Source of the DNA: Serratia sp. M24T3
GTDB taxonomy: Bacteria > Pseudomonadota > Gammaproteobacteria > Enterobacterales > Enterobacteriaceae
Direction: 5' to 3'
NCBI RefSeq assembly: GCF_000257645.1
Contig: NZ_AJHJ01000005.1
Span: forward strand, 62,001-126,000
DNA length: 64,000 nucleotides
Made by a program: the position numbers and the translations under genes. A model generated the notes under the pieces. The model was not told the DNA's origin. It did no database searches and saw only the letters and a list, made by a program, of their open reading frames with translations. Positions 47,475 through 57,081 of the stretch are shown piece after piece. Every line of letters begins with the position of its first letter. The first letter of the stretch is position 1.

Positions 47475-48617
47475 ATGGAAAATTTTTTGCCGTTTTCCCG
47501 CCCATCAATGGGTGATGAAGAAATCAACGCCGTTGAACAAGTTCTAAGATCAGGCTGGATTACCACCGGTCCGCAAACCCATCAGCTCGAACAGGATTTT
47601 TCTGCGGCATTTGGCTGTAAACACGCAATAGCGGTCAGTTCGGCAACCGGTGGAATGCATGTCACGCTGCTGGCGCTAGACATTGGACCCGGCGACGAAG
47701 TCATTACTCCTTCGCAAACCTGGGTCTCCACGCTGAACATGATTGTCCTGCTCGGCGCCGAGCCAGTAATGATCGACGTCGACCCAAATACTCTCATGGT
47801 CAGTGCCGAAACCATCGAAGCAGCGATTACGCCAAAAACCAAAGCCATTATTCCGGTGCATTATGCTGGCGCTTCGTTAGATCTCGACCCAATCTACGCC
47901 GTGGCAAATCGCCACAATATTACGGTTATTGAAGACGCTGCCCATGCGGCAGGCACTCAATACCGCGATCGCTGGATTGGCGCACAGGGCACCGCCATTT
48001 TTTCATTCCACGCCATTAAAAACATGACCTGTGCAGAAGGTGGATTAATCGCAACCGATGACGACGCGCTGGCTGCCAAGGTTCGCGCGCTGAAATTCCA
48101 CGGTCTGGCGGTTGATGCTTTCGACAGGCAAGTGCAGGGCCGTCGTCCGCAGGCGGAAGTGATTGAACCAGGCTTCAAATATAACCTCTCAGATATTCAC
48201 GCCTCGATTGCCGTGGTGCAGCTGAAACGTCTGGCGGCAATGAATGCCCGCCGTGCAGCTCTGGCCCGGCTTTATCTTGAAAAACTGGAAGGCACGCCGT
48301 TCCTGCCTATGCATGTGCCGAATTACCCGCATTTGCATACTTGGCATCTGTTTATGATCCGCGTAGATGAAGAGCGCTGTGGGCTTAACCGCGACACGCT
48401 GATGGAACGTTTGAAAGAGCTGGGGATCGGCACCGGCCTGCATTTCCGTGCTGCCCATACGCAAAAATACTATCGCGAGCGTTATCCAGACCTCTCATTA
48501 CCCCACAGTGAGTGGAATACCGCGCGCCTGTGCAGTTTACCTATGTTCCCTGATATGCAGGACAGCGATGTTGACCGTGTAGTCGATGCGCTTAAATCCC
48601 TGGTGGAGAAGCAGTAG
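47475..48617 (+). CDS. arnB: UDP-4-amino-4-deoxy-L-arabinose aminotransferase
   Basis: PLP enzyme that converts UDP-Ara4O to UDP-L-Ara4N for lipid A modification. It has 380 residues of the DegT/DnrJ/EryC1 family. Seen are [51 protein letters not shown] with the PLP-binding Asp, and [13 protein letters not shown] with the Schiff-base Lys. ATG 47475 has AGGA upstream; the longer frame lacks conservation. First gene of arnBCADTEF. Confidence 0.96.
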   Translation: MENFLPFSRPSMGDEEINAVEQVLRSGWITTGPQTHQLEQDFSAAFGCKHAIAVSSATGGMHVTLLALDIGPGDEVITPSQTWVSTLNMIVLLGAEPVMIDVDPNTLMVSAETIEAAITPKTKAIIPVHYAGASLDLDPIYAVANRHNITVIEDAAHAAGTQYRDRWIGAQGTAIFSFHAIKNMTCAEGGLIATDDDALAAKVRALKFHGLAVDAFDRQVQGRRPQAEVIEPGFKYNLSDIHASIAVVQLKRLAAMNARRAALARLYLEKLEGTPFLPMHVPNYPHLHTWHLFMIRVDEERCGLNRDTLMERLKELGIGTGLHFRAAHTQKYYRERYPDLSLPHSEWNTARLCSLPMFPDMQDSDVDRVVDALKSLVEKQ

Positions 48618-49603
48618 TGGCTCAGTTTGAAGAAATAAATAAAGTTTCAGTGGTTATTCCCGTATTCAATGAAGAAGAGAGCCTGCCTGTTCTGCTGTCA
48701 CGCACGATTGCCGCCTGCCGCCAACTGACCATGCCTTTCGAAATCGTGCTGATTGATGACGGCAGTACCGACAACTCGGCAGAGCTGCTTACACAGGCCG
48801 CCGAGCAGCCAGAAAACTGCGTCGTTGCCGTATTGCTAAACCGAAACTATGGCCAACATTCGGCGATCATGGCCGGCTTCAATCAGGTCAGTGGCGATCT
48901 GGTGATTACTCTGGATGCTGATTTACAAAACCCGCCGGAAGAGATCCCGCGCCTGGTTGCCAAAGCTCAGGAAGGTTATGACGTCGTGGGTACTGTACGC
49001 TCGAATCGTCAGGATTCCTGGTTCCGTAAAAATGCCTCGAAAATCATCAACATGATGATTCAGCGCGCTACCGGCAAGTCGATGGGGGACTACGGCTGCA
49101 TGCTGCGTGCCTACCGCCGACACATTGTTCAGGCGATGCTCAACTGTCACGAGCGCAGCACCTTTATTCCTATCCTCGCCAATACGTTTGCGCGCAAGAC
49201 TGCTGAAATTCCAGTTTTGCACGCAGAACGCGAGTTTGGTGACTCAAAATACAGTCTGATGAAACTCATCAACCTGATGTTTGATCTGATCACCTGTTTG
49301 ACCACCACTCCGCTGCGTATGCTCAGCGTGGTGGGCAGTTTTATTGCTCTGTTCGGCTTTTTACTGGCGCTGGTATTGATTCTTATGCGCTTGATACTTG
49401 GCCCTGAATGGGCTGCGGAAGGCGTATTTACGCTGTTCGCTCTGCTGTTTATGTTTATCGGTGCGCAATTTGTCGGCATGGGGCTGCTGGGTGAATACAT
49501 CGGCCGCATCTATACCGACGTGCGTGCACGCCCGCGTTATTTCGTTCAAAAAGTCATCGGCGCCATAGCCGTAGATAACGATAAAGATCAGGAAATTAAA
49601 TAA
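48617..49603 (+). CDS. arnC: undecaprenyl-phosphate 4-deoxy-4-formamido-L-arabinose transferase
   Basis: GT2 glycosyltransferase that moves Ara4FN from UDP to undecaprenyl phosphate at the inner membrane. The 328 residues include [16 protein letters not shown], the metal-binding [10 protein letters not shown] and a [12 protein letters not shown] loop; two C-terminal membrane helices start near 235. The GTG start shares one base with the arnB TAG, and its TAA shares one base with the arnA ATG, showing tight coupling. Confidence 0.96.
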   Translation: MAQFEEINKVSVVIPVFNEEESLPVLLSRTIAACRQLTMPFEIVLIDDGSTDNSAELLTQAAEQPENCVVAVLLNRNYGQHSAIMAGFNQVSGDLVITLDADLQNPPEEIPRLVAKAQEGYDVVGTVRSNRQDSWFRKNASKIINMMIQRATGKSMGDYGCMLRAYRRHIVQAMLNCHERSTFIPILANTFARKTAEIPVLHAEREFGDSKYSLMKLINLMFDLITCLTTTPLRMLSVVGSFIALFGFLLALVLILMRLILGPEWAAEGVFTLFALLFMFIGAQFVGMGLLGEYIGRIYTDVRARPRYFVQKVIGAIAVDNDKDQEIK

Positions 49604-51585
49604 TGAAAGCGATTGTTTTTGCTTACCATGACATTGGTTGTGTTGGCCTGAAGGCTCTGGTTGAGGCGGGTTATGATGTGCAGGCCGTATTTACCCATAC
49701 CGACTCTCCTGACGAAAATAATTTCTTTGCCTCGGTCGCCCGTACTGGTGCCGAATTGAATTTGCCGGTGTATGCCCCGGAAGATGTTAACCACCCGCTG
49801 TGGGTAAGCCGTATCCGCGAACTGCAGCCAGACGTTATTTTCTCGTTCTACTATCGCAACATGCTGAGTGAAGAGATCCTTTCACTGGCACCAAACGGCG
49901 GATTTAACCTGCACGGCTCGCTTTTGCCACGCTATCGTGGCCGTGCGCCGGTTAACTGGGCGCTGCTTAACGGCGAAACCGAAACCGGCGTGACGTTGCA
50001 CAAGATGGTGAAACGCCCAGATGCCGGCGATATTGTGGGTCAGCAGGTGGTCAGCATCACCCCACAAGACACCGCGCTAACGCTGCATGGCAAAGTACGC
50101 GATGCCGCTCAGGCACTGTTGCAACATTATCTGCCTGTTATGAAGAAGGGTGAAATCACTCTGACGCCGCAGGATGAGTCGCAGGCTAGCTACTTTGGTC
50201 GTCGCACCGCCGCTGACGGCGAGATCCACTGGCATAAATCTGCCACCGAGATCAATAACCTGATCCGTGCCGTGACTGAGCCTTATCCTGGGGCATTCAC
50301 CTATCTCGGCCAGCGAAAAATGACCGTCTGGCGTGCAAACGTTGTTGATAAACAGCACGATAAACAGCCTGGTACAGTTATCTCAGCAGAGCCGCTAGTG
50401 ATCGCCTGCGGTGAAGGCGCGCTGGAAATTGTTGCCGGTCAGAACGAATCTGGTCTGTATGTTCACGGTACGCGTCTGGCGCTGGAAATGGGAATTATGC
50501 CTGATGTCCGCCTGACTGGTCGACCAAACGCGGCTTTAAAACGCCGGACACGCGTGCTGATCCTCGGGGTTAACGGCTTTATCGGTAATCATCTCAGCGA
50601 GCGACTGCTTCGCGACGGTAAATACGAAATCTACGGTCTGGATATCAGTTCTGACGCGATCAGCCGTTTTATGGATAACCCGAATTTCCACTTTGTTGAA
50701 GGCGATATCAGTATTCACTCCGAGTGGATCGAGTATCACATCAAAAAATGTGACGTTGTGTTGCCGCTGGTGGCTATCGCCACGCCTATCGAATACACCC
50801 GCAATCCGCTGCGCGTGTTCGAGCTGGATTTTGAAGAGAATCTTAAAATCGTTCGCGATTGCGTGAAATACAAAAAACGCATTATTTTCCCTTCAACCTC
50901 TGAAGTTTACGGCATGTGTGATGACAAAGAGTTTGATGAAGATACTTCAAATCTGATCGTCGGCCCTATCAACAAACAGCGTTGGATCTATTCAGTTTCC
51001 AAGCAGCTGCTTGACCGCGTTATTTGGGCCTATGGTGCCAAAGAAGGGCTGCGTTTCACGTTATTCCGTCCGTTTAACTGGATGGGCCCGCGTCTGGACA
51101 ACCTTGATGCTGCGCGCGTCGGCAGTTCTCGTGCCATTACCCAGCTGATCCTCAACCTGGTTGAAGGTTCGCCGATCAAGTTGATTGACGGCGGAGAGCA
51201 GAAACGCTGCTTTACCGATATCAACGATGGGATCGAAGCGCTGTTCCGCATCATTGAAAACCGTGACAATCTTTGCGATGGCGAGATTATCAATATCGGT
51301 AATCCAACCAACGAGGCAAGCATTCGCGAGCTGGCAGAAATGCTGCTCAAGAGCTTTGATGCACATCCGCTACGCGACCAGTTCCCACCGTTTGCCGGTA
51401 TGAAGCTCATCGAAAGCAGCAGCTATTACGGTAAAGGCTATCAAGACGTTGCTCACCGTACGCCGAGCATCAAAAATGCCCGCAAGCTGCTGAACTGGAC
51501 ACCGGAAGTGAAAATGGACAAGACCATTGATGCGACTCTGGACTTCTTCCTGCGCTCGGTAGAATTGCCTGCTAACAAAGGATAA
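49603..51585 (+). CDS. arnA: bifunctional UDP-Ara4N formyltransferase / UDP-glucuronate decarboxylase ArnA
   Basis: Two-domain 660-residue enzyme. The N-terminal half (1-305) is a formyltransferase with [20 protein letters not shown], including the catalytic Asn/His/Asp set. The C-terminal half is an SDR-type oxidative decarboxylase with the NAD motif [15 protein letters not shown] and the catalytic S/T-YxxxK (STSEVYG and [10 protein letters not shown]). It makes UDP-Ara4O for ArnB and formylates the ArnB product for ArnC. Located between arnC and arnD with minimal spacing. Confidence 0.97.
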   Translation: MKAIVFAYHDIGCVGLKALVEAGYDVQAVFTHTDSPDENNFFASVARTGAELNLPVYAPEDVNHPLWVSRIRELQPDVIFSFYYRNMLSEEILSLAPNGGFNLHGSLLPRYRGRAPVNWALLNGETETGVTLHKMVKRPDAGDIVGQQVVSITPQDTALTLHGKVRDAAQALLQHYLPVMKKGEITLTPQDESQASYFGRRTAADGEIHWHKSATEINNLIRAVTEPYPGAFTYLGQRKMTVWRANVVDKQHDKQPGTVISAEPLVIACGEGALEIVAGQNESGLYVHGTRLALEMGIMPDVRLTGRPNAALKRRTRVLILGVNGFIGNHLSERLLRDGKYEIYGLDISSDAISRFMDNPNFHFVEGDISIHSEWIEYHIKKCDVVLPLVAIATPIEYTRNPLRVFELDFEENLKIVRDCVKYKKRIIFPSTSEVYGMCDDKEFDEDTSNLIVGPINKQRWIYSVSKQLLDRVIWAYGAKEGLRFTLFRPFNWMGPRLDNLDAARVGSSRAITQLILNLVEGSPIKLIDGGEQKRCFTDINDGIEALFRIIENRDNLCDGEIINIGNPTNEASIRELAEMLLKSFDAHPLRDQFPPFAGMKLIESSSYYGKGYQDVAHRTPSIKNARKLLNWTPEVKMDKTIDATLDFFLRSVELPANKG

Positions 51586-51589
51586 TGCC

Positions 51590-52498
51590 TTGAGCGGAAT
51601 GAAAAAAGTAGGCTTGAGAATTGATGTCGATACCTGGAGTGGCACCCGCAAGGGTGTCCCCGAGTTGTTAAGACTTTTGGATAAACACCAAATCAAGGGC
51701 AGTTTCTTTTTCAGCGTTGGGCCGGACAACATGGGGCGCCATTTATGGCGCCTTTTGCGTCCCAAATTTCTATGGAAAATGCTGCGATCCAACGCTGCTT
51801 CACTGTATGGGCTGGATATTCTGGTGGCCGGCACGGCGTGGCCAGGCAAGATAATCGCTAAAGATTTCGGCCCGCTGATGAGAAAAACCGCCGATGCCGG
51901 ACACGAAATCGGTTTGCATGCCTGGGATCATCAGGGCTGGCAGGCGAAAGTTGAAAAATGGACCCCTGAACAGCTCGAACAGCAGGTGCGCAAAGGGTTA
52001 GTGGCGCTGGAAAACAGTATTGGTCGCCCGATTGATTGTTCTGCTGTTGCAGGCTGGCGCGGCGATCAGCGCGTCATCGATGTTAAAGAGAAATTCAATT
52101 TCCGCTACAACAGCGACTGCCGCGGGGTGGCAATCTTTCGTCCTCTGCTCAGCAGCGGTCAGCTTGGCACAGTGCAAATACCGGTGACCTTGCCGACCTA
52201 CGACGAGGTTATTGGCACCGAGGTTAAGGTGGAAGGTTTTAACGATTTTATTCTTGATGCCATAGCCCAGGATAACGATCTGTCGGTTTACACCATACAT
52301 GCCGAAGTGGAAGGTATGTCACTGTCCGCCATGTTTGATGAATTACTGACGCGCGCGGCAAAAGCGGGCATTGAGTTTTGCCCGCTGGGAAGCTTACTGC
52401 CCGCCGATCAGCAAACGCTGCCCGTGGGGCGAGTTGTCCGTGCGCCGTTCCCCGGTAGGGAAGGGTGGTTGGGTTGTCAGGAAATGGGATTGAATTAA
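51590..52498 (+). CDS. arnD: 4-deoxy-4-formamido-L-arabinose-phosphoundecaprenol deformylase
   Basis: NodB-type deacetylase that removes the formyl group from undecaprenyl-P-Ara4FN. It has about 302 residues: [20 protein letters not shown] supplies the catalytic Asp pair, [17 protein letters not shown] the metal His, and YTIHAEVEG the final His. The TTG at 51590 is preferred because AAGGA lies about 8 bases upstream; ATG 51599 (MKKVGLRID) is the alternative and fits E. coli's length. It abuts arnT. Confidence 0.94.
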   Translation: MSGMKKVGLRIDVDTWSGTRKGVPELLRLLDKHQIKGSFFFSVGPDNMGRHLWRLLRPKFLWKMLRSNAASLYGLDILVAGTAWPGKIIAKDFGPLMRKTADAGHEIGLHAWDHQGWQAKVEKWTPEQLEQQVRKGLVALENSIGRPIDCSAVAGWRGDQRVIDVKEKFNFRYNSDCRGVAIFRPLLSSGQLGTVQIPVTLPTYDEVIGTEVKVEGFNDFILDAIAQDNDLSVYTIHAEVEGMSLSAMFDELLTRAAKAGIEFCPLGSLLPADQQTLPVGRVVRAPFPGREGWLGCQEMGLN

Positions 52499-54166
52499 AT
52501 GCAAAACACCATTAAACGCGCCTGCGGCTTTATGCTGCTGGTGTTTTTTGCACTGGTTTATCTAATACCGTTAAATTTACGTGCGTTATGGATGCCCGAT
52601 GAGACTCGCTATGCAGAAATCAGTCGTGAAATGCTGCAACGCGGAGACTGGATAGTTCCACATTTTTTAGGTTTAAGATATTTCGAAAAACCGGATGCAG
52701 GTTATTGGATCAACAATATTAGCCAGATGATATTTGGTCATTCAAACTTCGCAGTGCGATTTGGATCCGTATTTTCTACCGCTATGAGCGCACTGCTGGT
52801 GCTGTGGCTGGCTAACCTGATGTGGCGTAACCGCCAAAAGTCCTATACGGCCGTGCTGATTTACCTTTCATGCACCCTAGTATTCAGTATCGGCACCTAC
52901 AGCGTTCTCGATCCGATGATTACGCTGTGGGTGAATGCTGCAATGCTGTGCTCTTATTTTTGTTTGCGAGTCAGTGGAAATCGTCAGAAAGCCTTGAGCT
53001 GGATTGCGCTGGGCCTTGCCTGCGGCATGGGTTTCATGACCAAAGGTTTTCTCGCGCTCGCCGTACCCGTGATTGCCGTTTTGCCGATAGTCTGGCAAGA
53101 GAAGCGTTTCAAGACCCTGCTAGGCTGGGGGCCATTGGCAATTGTCAGCGCATTGTTGCTGAGCCTGCCATGGGTGATTGCCATCGGCGAGCGGGAACCT
53201 GACTTTTGGCGCTACTTCTTCTGGGTTGAGCATATTCAGCGCTTTGCTGAAAAAAATGCGCAACACAGCGCGCCTTTTTGGTTTTACATACCGGTATTGT
53301 GTCTGGGCGTGTTGCCGTGGCTGGGATTATTGCCAGGTTCATTGGTTGCCGGATGGAAGAAAAGGGCACTGCGACCAGAGCTGTTCTTCCTGCTAAGCTG
53401 GGCCATTATGCCGCTGATTTTCTTTAGTATTGCCAAGGGAAAACTGCCAACTTATATTTTGCCATGCTTCGCACCATTGGCATTGCTGATGGCTGATTAT
53501 TTCGAGCAGGTGCGTCAGTCAGCCAACCCGCGCGCGCTTAAAATAAATGGCGTAATCAATATCATTTTTGGATCGCTGGTGGTGATCGCATTGGTGGTGA
53601 TTTCCGGTATTTTGCCTACTCATCTCAAACCGGTTTTTGCCCAGAATGAATTGTATAAGGTCCTGATTGCTATCGTCTGTTTCGCCGCCTGGGCACTGGC
53701 GGGAGCATTAAGCCTGACTCTGCCGCGTCGCTGGTATTGGTCCGCTGCGTGTCCGCTGGTCTTGGCACTTTTGGTCGGACAGGCGATTCCGCAAAAAATC
53801 ATCGATTCAAAACAACCGCAGGAATTTATTCAGCAAAACTTTTCGCTGTTGAAACAAAGTCGATTTGTGCTCAGCGATGATGTGGGTATTGCCGCCGGAT
53901 TGGGCTGGGAACTAAAACGCAGCGATATTATGATGTTTGATGAAAAAGGCGAGCTCGAATACGGGCTTGACTATCCCGATGCCGAGGGGCGTTTTATCAA
54001 TACCCAAGGGTTCGCCAAATGGTTGAGCAACGCCCGTCAGCAAGGCGATGTCTCAATGGTATTGAAAGTCAGAAACGATGCACAAAGCTTTGCCGATCTC
54101 CCAGCGCCGGACAACCAGGTCAGGGGAAAACGCCTGATATTACTGTTCTATAAAAAACTGCCATGA
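52499..54166 (+). CDS. arnT: undecaprenyl phosphate-alpha-L-Ara4N transferase ArnT
   Basis: GT83 membrane enzyme that transfers L-Ara4N to lipid A phosphates on the periplasmic face, the step that gives resistance to polymyxin and cationic peptides. It has 555 residues with about 12 membrane helices. The periplasmic loop 1 [20 protein letters not shown] carries the catalytic Asp. ATG 52499 follows the arnD TAA directly; the end overlaps arnE. Confidence 0.96.
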   Translation: MQNTIKRACGFMLLVFFALVYLIPLNLRALWMPDETRYAEISREMLQRGDWIVPHFLGLRYFEKPDAGYWINNISQMIFGHSNFAVRFGSVFSTAMSALLVLWLANLMWRNRQKSYTAVLIYLSCTLVFSIGTYSVLDPMITLWVNAAMLCSYFCLRVSGNRQKALSWIALGLACGMGFMTKGFLALAVPVIAVLPIVWQEKRFKTLLGWGPLAIVSALLLSLPWVIAIGEREPDFWRYFFWVEHIQRFAEKNAQHSAPFWFYIPVLCLGVLPWLGLLPGSLVAGWKKRALRPELFFLLSWAIMPLIFFSIAKGKLPTYILPCFAPLALLMADYFEQVRQSANPRALKINGVINIIFGSLVVIALVVISGILPTHLKPVFAQNELYKVLIAIVCFAAWALAGALSLTLPRRWYWSAACPLVLALLVGQAIPQKIIDSKQPQEFIQQNFSLLKQSRFVLSDDVGIAAGLGWELKRSDIMMFDEKGELEYGLDYPDAEGRFINTQGFAKWLSNARQQGDVSMVLKVRNDAQSFADLPAPDNQVRGKRLILLFYKKLP

Positions 54167-54507
54167 TGGGTTACTTATTGGTGCTGATAGTCAGCATTCT
54201 GACCTGCGCGGGGCAACTTTGCCAAAAAAAAGCCGCGCAGGCAGGCGCACACCAGGTTGCTGGTAATCTGGGGTCGATTTTACGCTGGATGATAGCAGCC
54301 GTGTTTTTTATGGGCTGTGGGCTGCTGCTCTGGCTGCGCGTATTGCAAATTTTACCTCTGAGTATTGCCTATCCCATGCTCAGCGTGAATTTTGTGTTAA
54401 TCACCTTTAGCGCGCGCTGGTTTTTTGATGAGTTTATCGATCGCCGCCATTGGCTGGGCGTAGGGTTTATCATGTTAGGAATACTATTAATGGGAATTAG
54501 CCGTTGA
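54163..54507 (+). CDS. arnE: Ara4N flippase subunit ArnE
   Basis: Small EmrE-like membrane protein (114 residues, four helices) that with ArnF flips undecaprenyl-P-Ara4N to the periplasm. Seen: [35 protein letters not shown] and the C-terminal helix [16 protein letters not shown]. Its ATG overlaps the arnT TGA; the end overlaps arnF. Confidence 0.93.
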   Translation: MMGYLLVLIVSILTCAGQLCQKKAAQAGAHQVAGNLGSILRWMIAAVFFMGCGLLLWLRVLQILPLSIAYPMLSVNFVLITFSARWFFDEFIDRRHWLGVGFIMLGILLMGISR

Positions 54508-54896
54508 AGGGCTATGCCTGGGGGGTTGCTAGCCTAATGCTGGTTAGCGCGGCGCAGCTGCTGATGAAATGGGGCATGAGTCAAATGCCGACGCTTTCAC
54601 TGGATGCCCTGCTTTACTCTTTAATAATGAACCATTTAGTAGCGGTATTCATCGTCTGTTGTGGCATTGCCGGTTATGCACTGTCGATGGTGTGCTGGTT
54701 TTTCGCCTTACGTGAACTGCCGTTGAATCGTGCCTACAGTCTGCTAAGCCTGAGCTATGCAGTGGTTTATCTCGCCGCTGTGTGGTTACCGTGGTTCCAC
54801 GAAAACATGCTTCCATTGAAGTCTTTAGGTGCTTTGTCGATCCTTTTGGGCGTGTGGCTTATCAACAGTAAGTCGGGAAAAGCGGCGATAAAATAG
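54504..54896 (+). CDS. arnF: Ara4N flippase subunit ArnF
   Basis: Partner of ArnE, 130 residues, four membrane helices. Conserved: [39 protein letters not shown] and [14 protein letters not shown]. The TTG start at 54504 overlaps the arnE stop (TTGA) and has GGGAA about 8 bases upstream. Last gene of the operon; no clear terminator is seen before nlpC's promoter region. Confidence 0.93.
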   Translation: MKGYAWGVASLMLVSAAQLLMKWGMSQMPTLSLDALLYSLIMNHLVAVFIVCCGIAGYALSMVCWFFALRELPLNRAYSLLSLSYAVVYLAAVWLPWFHENMLPLKSLGALSILLGVWLINSKSGKAAIK

Positions 54897-55080
54897 CCGC
54901 TGCGCTTGCCGTTTTTATTATTAACTTTCAATTTTCTTTCGTAAACCCAGTCGATTTTTGTTGGATGGCAGATAAAATAGCGCTAGATTCTTTTAATCCT
55001 TAGATAACGGCAAGTTATCCTATCCGGCGAGTTTTGCGCACGCGGGAACATTTCAGGATGTCAGCCAGGGAACGAAAGTA

Positions 55081-55560
55081 ATGCAAAAATACTCCAGATT
55101 TTTTTATTCTCTGTTGGTATTAACAACATTGATCCTCAGCGGTTGTAGTAGCCATGCACCGATGCCAAGCGGAAACTTGTCAGATTCCCGTGTTGTTAAG
55201 GCACAGCTAAACTATCAGCTTAGTGAATGGCACGGCACGCCTTATCGCTACGGTGGCTTGGCACGCAGCGGTATAGACTGCTCTGGCTTTGTCTTCCGCA
55301 CCTTCCGCGACAGATTTGGCGTTATTCTTCCTCGCTCAACCGCTGAACAGACTGAAATTGGTACCCGAGTTTCCCGCAAGGAGTTATTACCTGGAGATTT
55401 AGTGTTCTTCAAAACGGGTGCCGGTGAAAATGGCCTGCATGTCGGTATCTACGACAGTGGGGATGAGTTTATCCATGCTTCGACTTCTCGCGGTGTGATC
55501 CGCTCTTCTCTGGATAACGCTTATTGGCGTAAAACGTATTGGCAAGCACGACGAATCTAA
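55081..55560 (+). CDS. nlpC: NlpC/P60-family lipoprotein NlpC
   Basis: Predicted murein or peptide hydrolase anchored as a lipoprotein. The signal MQKYSRFFYSLLVLTTLI leads to lipobox LSGC (Cys about 22). The NlpC/P60 triad is Cys in SGIDCSGFVFRTF, His in NGLHVGIYDSGDEF and His in FIHASTSRGV. The 159 residues (E. coli 154) are typical. Own transcription unit after arnF. Confidence 0.93.
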   Translation: MQKYSRFFYSLLVLTTLILSGCSSHAPMPSGNLSDSRVVKAQLNYQLSEWHGTPYRYGGLARSGIDCSGFVFRTFRDRFGVILPRSTAEQTEIGTRVSRKELLPGDLVFFKTGAGENGLHVGIYDSGDEFIHASTSRGVIRSSLDNAYWRKTYWQARRI

Positions 55561-56105
55561 TTTCATTGTGATAAGTAAATAAAAATCAATGAGTTAAATT
55601 ATTTTCAATAACAAATCATCAATGTTAAGTGATAATTATGTTAATAATAACTAAATGGAGTTTATTTATTTAGTTATTATTAACATTGTGCTTTGGCTCG
55701 ATAAATAGCAGCCAAGTTATAGTAATTAATTGATAATAAATATATTTCAATAGTATCCCCCTCGGATGGATCTCACTGTTCCCCAAAGCTAGTTAAATAA
55801 TTATTCTATTAATTTCAATATCCTGATTCGTATTCCTCGCCAAACGCGCCGAGTTTATCTTATTATCATACATTCCTATTTTTCTGATTTTACATTAAAT
55901 TTTCAATCCCAATTTTAACTATTAACTATAATTTGATAATTATGAGCCTATTTATCTGGCCCGTTATTGGGAGGCGGTGTAAATCACCCTATTTATCTAA
56001 AGCAGTATCCACGAACAACAAAAAACAAAGTGCAGCATTGGAAAGCCGTACTTATACAGGCCGGGGGAGTAAGGCTAAAAATAAATAAACTTTAAGAGAC
56101 TTTTT
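55561..56105. other. AT-rich 545-base gap between nlpC and the DHFR gene
   Basis: No convincing coding frame. The main structure is a perfect 19-bp inverted repeat at 55638-55686 (separate entry). The right third (55960-56080) is less AT-rich and shows small repeats of G-rich sequence but no RNA class I can name. The low GC content and the adjoining foreign-looking DHFR suggest acquired DNA. The DHFR promoter must lie here. Confidence 0.4.
55638..55686. repeat. perfect 19-bp inverted repeat
   Basis: ATGTTAATAATAACTAAAT (55638-55656) and its exact complement (55668-55686) flank an 11-base spacer beginning GGAG. It is all A/T except for one C and one G per arm. It may be a hairpin in the nlpC 3' region, a protein site, or a relic of a small mobile element. 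Confidence 0.7.
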
Positions 56106-56633
56106 ATGACTTTAATTTCAATGATTTACGCTACATCACAAGACAATGTTCTCGGCCTGAAAAATAGTATTCCCTGGCATGTTAAAGGTGAGCAGGAGCG
56201 TTTCAAGGCCGTCACCAATAACAAACTCGTTGTCGTGGGCCGCCAGACCTATGAAATCCTACCTTGCTCTATCCCTCAAAAAGACATTATCGTTTTAAGT
56301 TCCAATCCACTAAAAGATACTAATGTTCGCAGAGTCTCATCGTTGGAAGAGGCGATACAAATAGCTCAGCATGAGGAGCGATTAGAGCTGGTTATAGCTG
56401 GAGGGGCGAAACTTTTTGAGCAAGCAATAGATATTTGCCACGTGATATATAAATCGACGGTGCTGGTTAATGCAATCGGCGATGTTTTCGGCCCGAAAAT
56501 ACCCACGTCTCGATATAAGCTGGTGTGGGTCAAAAATATTAAAGAATCACCTTCTTATTCTTACCAAACCTTTGTGGTGAAAGAACTTGAAAATAAAAAA
56601 ATCACCCCTGATTTTGGCTTACTCATCCTCTAG
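56106..56633 (+). CDS. DfrA1-like dihydrofolate reductase
   Basis: Reduces dihydrofolate to tetrahydrofolate with NADPH. The 175 residues resemble acquired DfrA1-group enzymes more than chromosomal FolA: IPWHVKGEQERFKAVTNNK aligns with DfrA1 IPWSAKGEQLLFKAITYNQ. At the positions of E. coli FolA Asp27 and Leu28 it has Glu29 and Gln30, as DfrA1 does. NADPH-site elements are VVVGRQTYEIL and LVIAGGAKLFEQAID. The C-terminus runs about 20 residues longer than DfrA1. No integron attC is visible after the gene. Trimethoprim resistance is possible but untested. The AT-rich setting supports acquisition. Confidence 0.85.
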   Translation: MTLISMIYATSQDNVLGLKNSIPWHVKGEQERFKAVTNNKLVVVGRQTYEILPCSIPQKDIIVLSSNPLKDTNVRRVSSLEEAIQIAQHEERLELVIAGGAKLFEQAIDICHVIYKSTVLVNAIGDVFGPKIPTSRYKLVWVKNIKESPSYSYQTFVVKELENKKITPDFGLLIL

Positions 56634-56679
56634 GCAGGGGAGTTTGTGAATCTTGATGGGTTGACGACTAAGAGAGTTC

Positions 56680-56901
56680 TCAGGACTCTTCGGAACAGGC
56701 AGGAGAGGGTTGCGGATTGTAGGAAACAGCCCAGAAAAGTGCAGCAATCCAACCAATGACTGTCCAGCCAAGAACCAGATTCAGCCCGAAAATGGCCGGT
56801 AAGTTTTTATGTTTTTTATGATCGGCAATCAAGAAAGGCAGGAAATATCCCGCACACGCCAAAATTACGGCAACCGGGATTAGCATTTGGCCAGTAGTCA
56901 T
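56680..56901 (-). CDS. superinfection-immunity (T4 Imm-like) family membrane protein
   Basis: A 73-residue protein with two membrane helices: MLIPVAVILACAGYFLPFLI and LVLGWTVIGWIAALFWAVSY. They are joined by the family-defining loop HKKHKNLPAIFGLNLVLGWT. This is the PF14373 'superinfection immunity' family, named after phage T4 Imm, which blocks DNA entry of related phages; most bacterial members are uncharacterised. It lies convergent with the DHFR gene, 46 bases apart, next to an AT-rich gap. Phage defence is a guess from the family name. Confidence 0.75.
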   Translation of the reverse strand: MTTGQMLIPVAVILACAGYFLPFLIADHKKHKNLPAIFGLNLVLGWTVIGWIAALFWAVSYNPQPSPACSEES

Positions 56902-57036
56902 GAGTAATTCACTGAAAATAATGTGGTAATGCGGCTACTTTAAAATTCTTATTGATGGATTTCAATGGCTAACGCATTTGCTGACAAAATTGTTTATTTT
57001 CAGCATGCTCACTGAATTAGCGGAAAATTTTGTACA

Positions 57037-57066
57037 ATCAGGGTAAAACTAGTGTTTTACCCTGAT
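57037..57066 (-). terminator. hairpin after the efflux operon
   Basis: ATCAGGGTAAAAC (57037-57049), TAGT, GTTTTACCCTGAT (57054-57066): perfect 13-bp arms, 15 bases after the stop of the outer-membrane factor gene. The T-run on the leftward strand is poor (TGTACAAAATTTT), so it may protect the 3' end as much as terminate. Confidence 0.5.
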
Positions 57067-57081
57067 GCCTATTTCAGTGTC

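Noticed and set aside
56600-56680. Possible integron attC site after the DHFR gene
   Set aside because: No matching core-site pair with the expected spacing and symmetry could be seen, so a cassette origin is not claimed.
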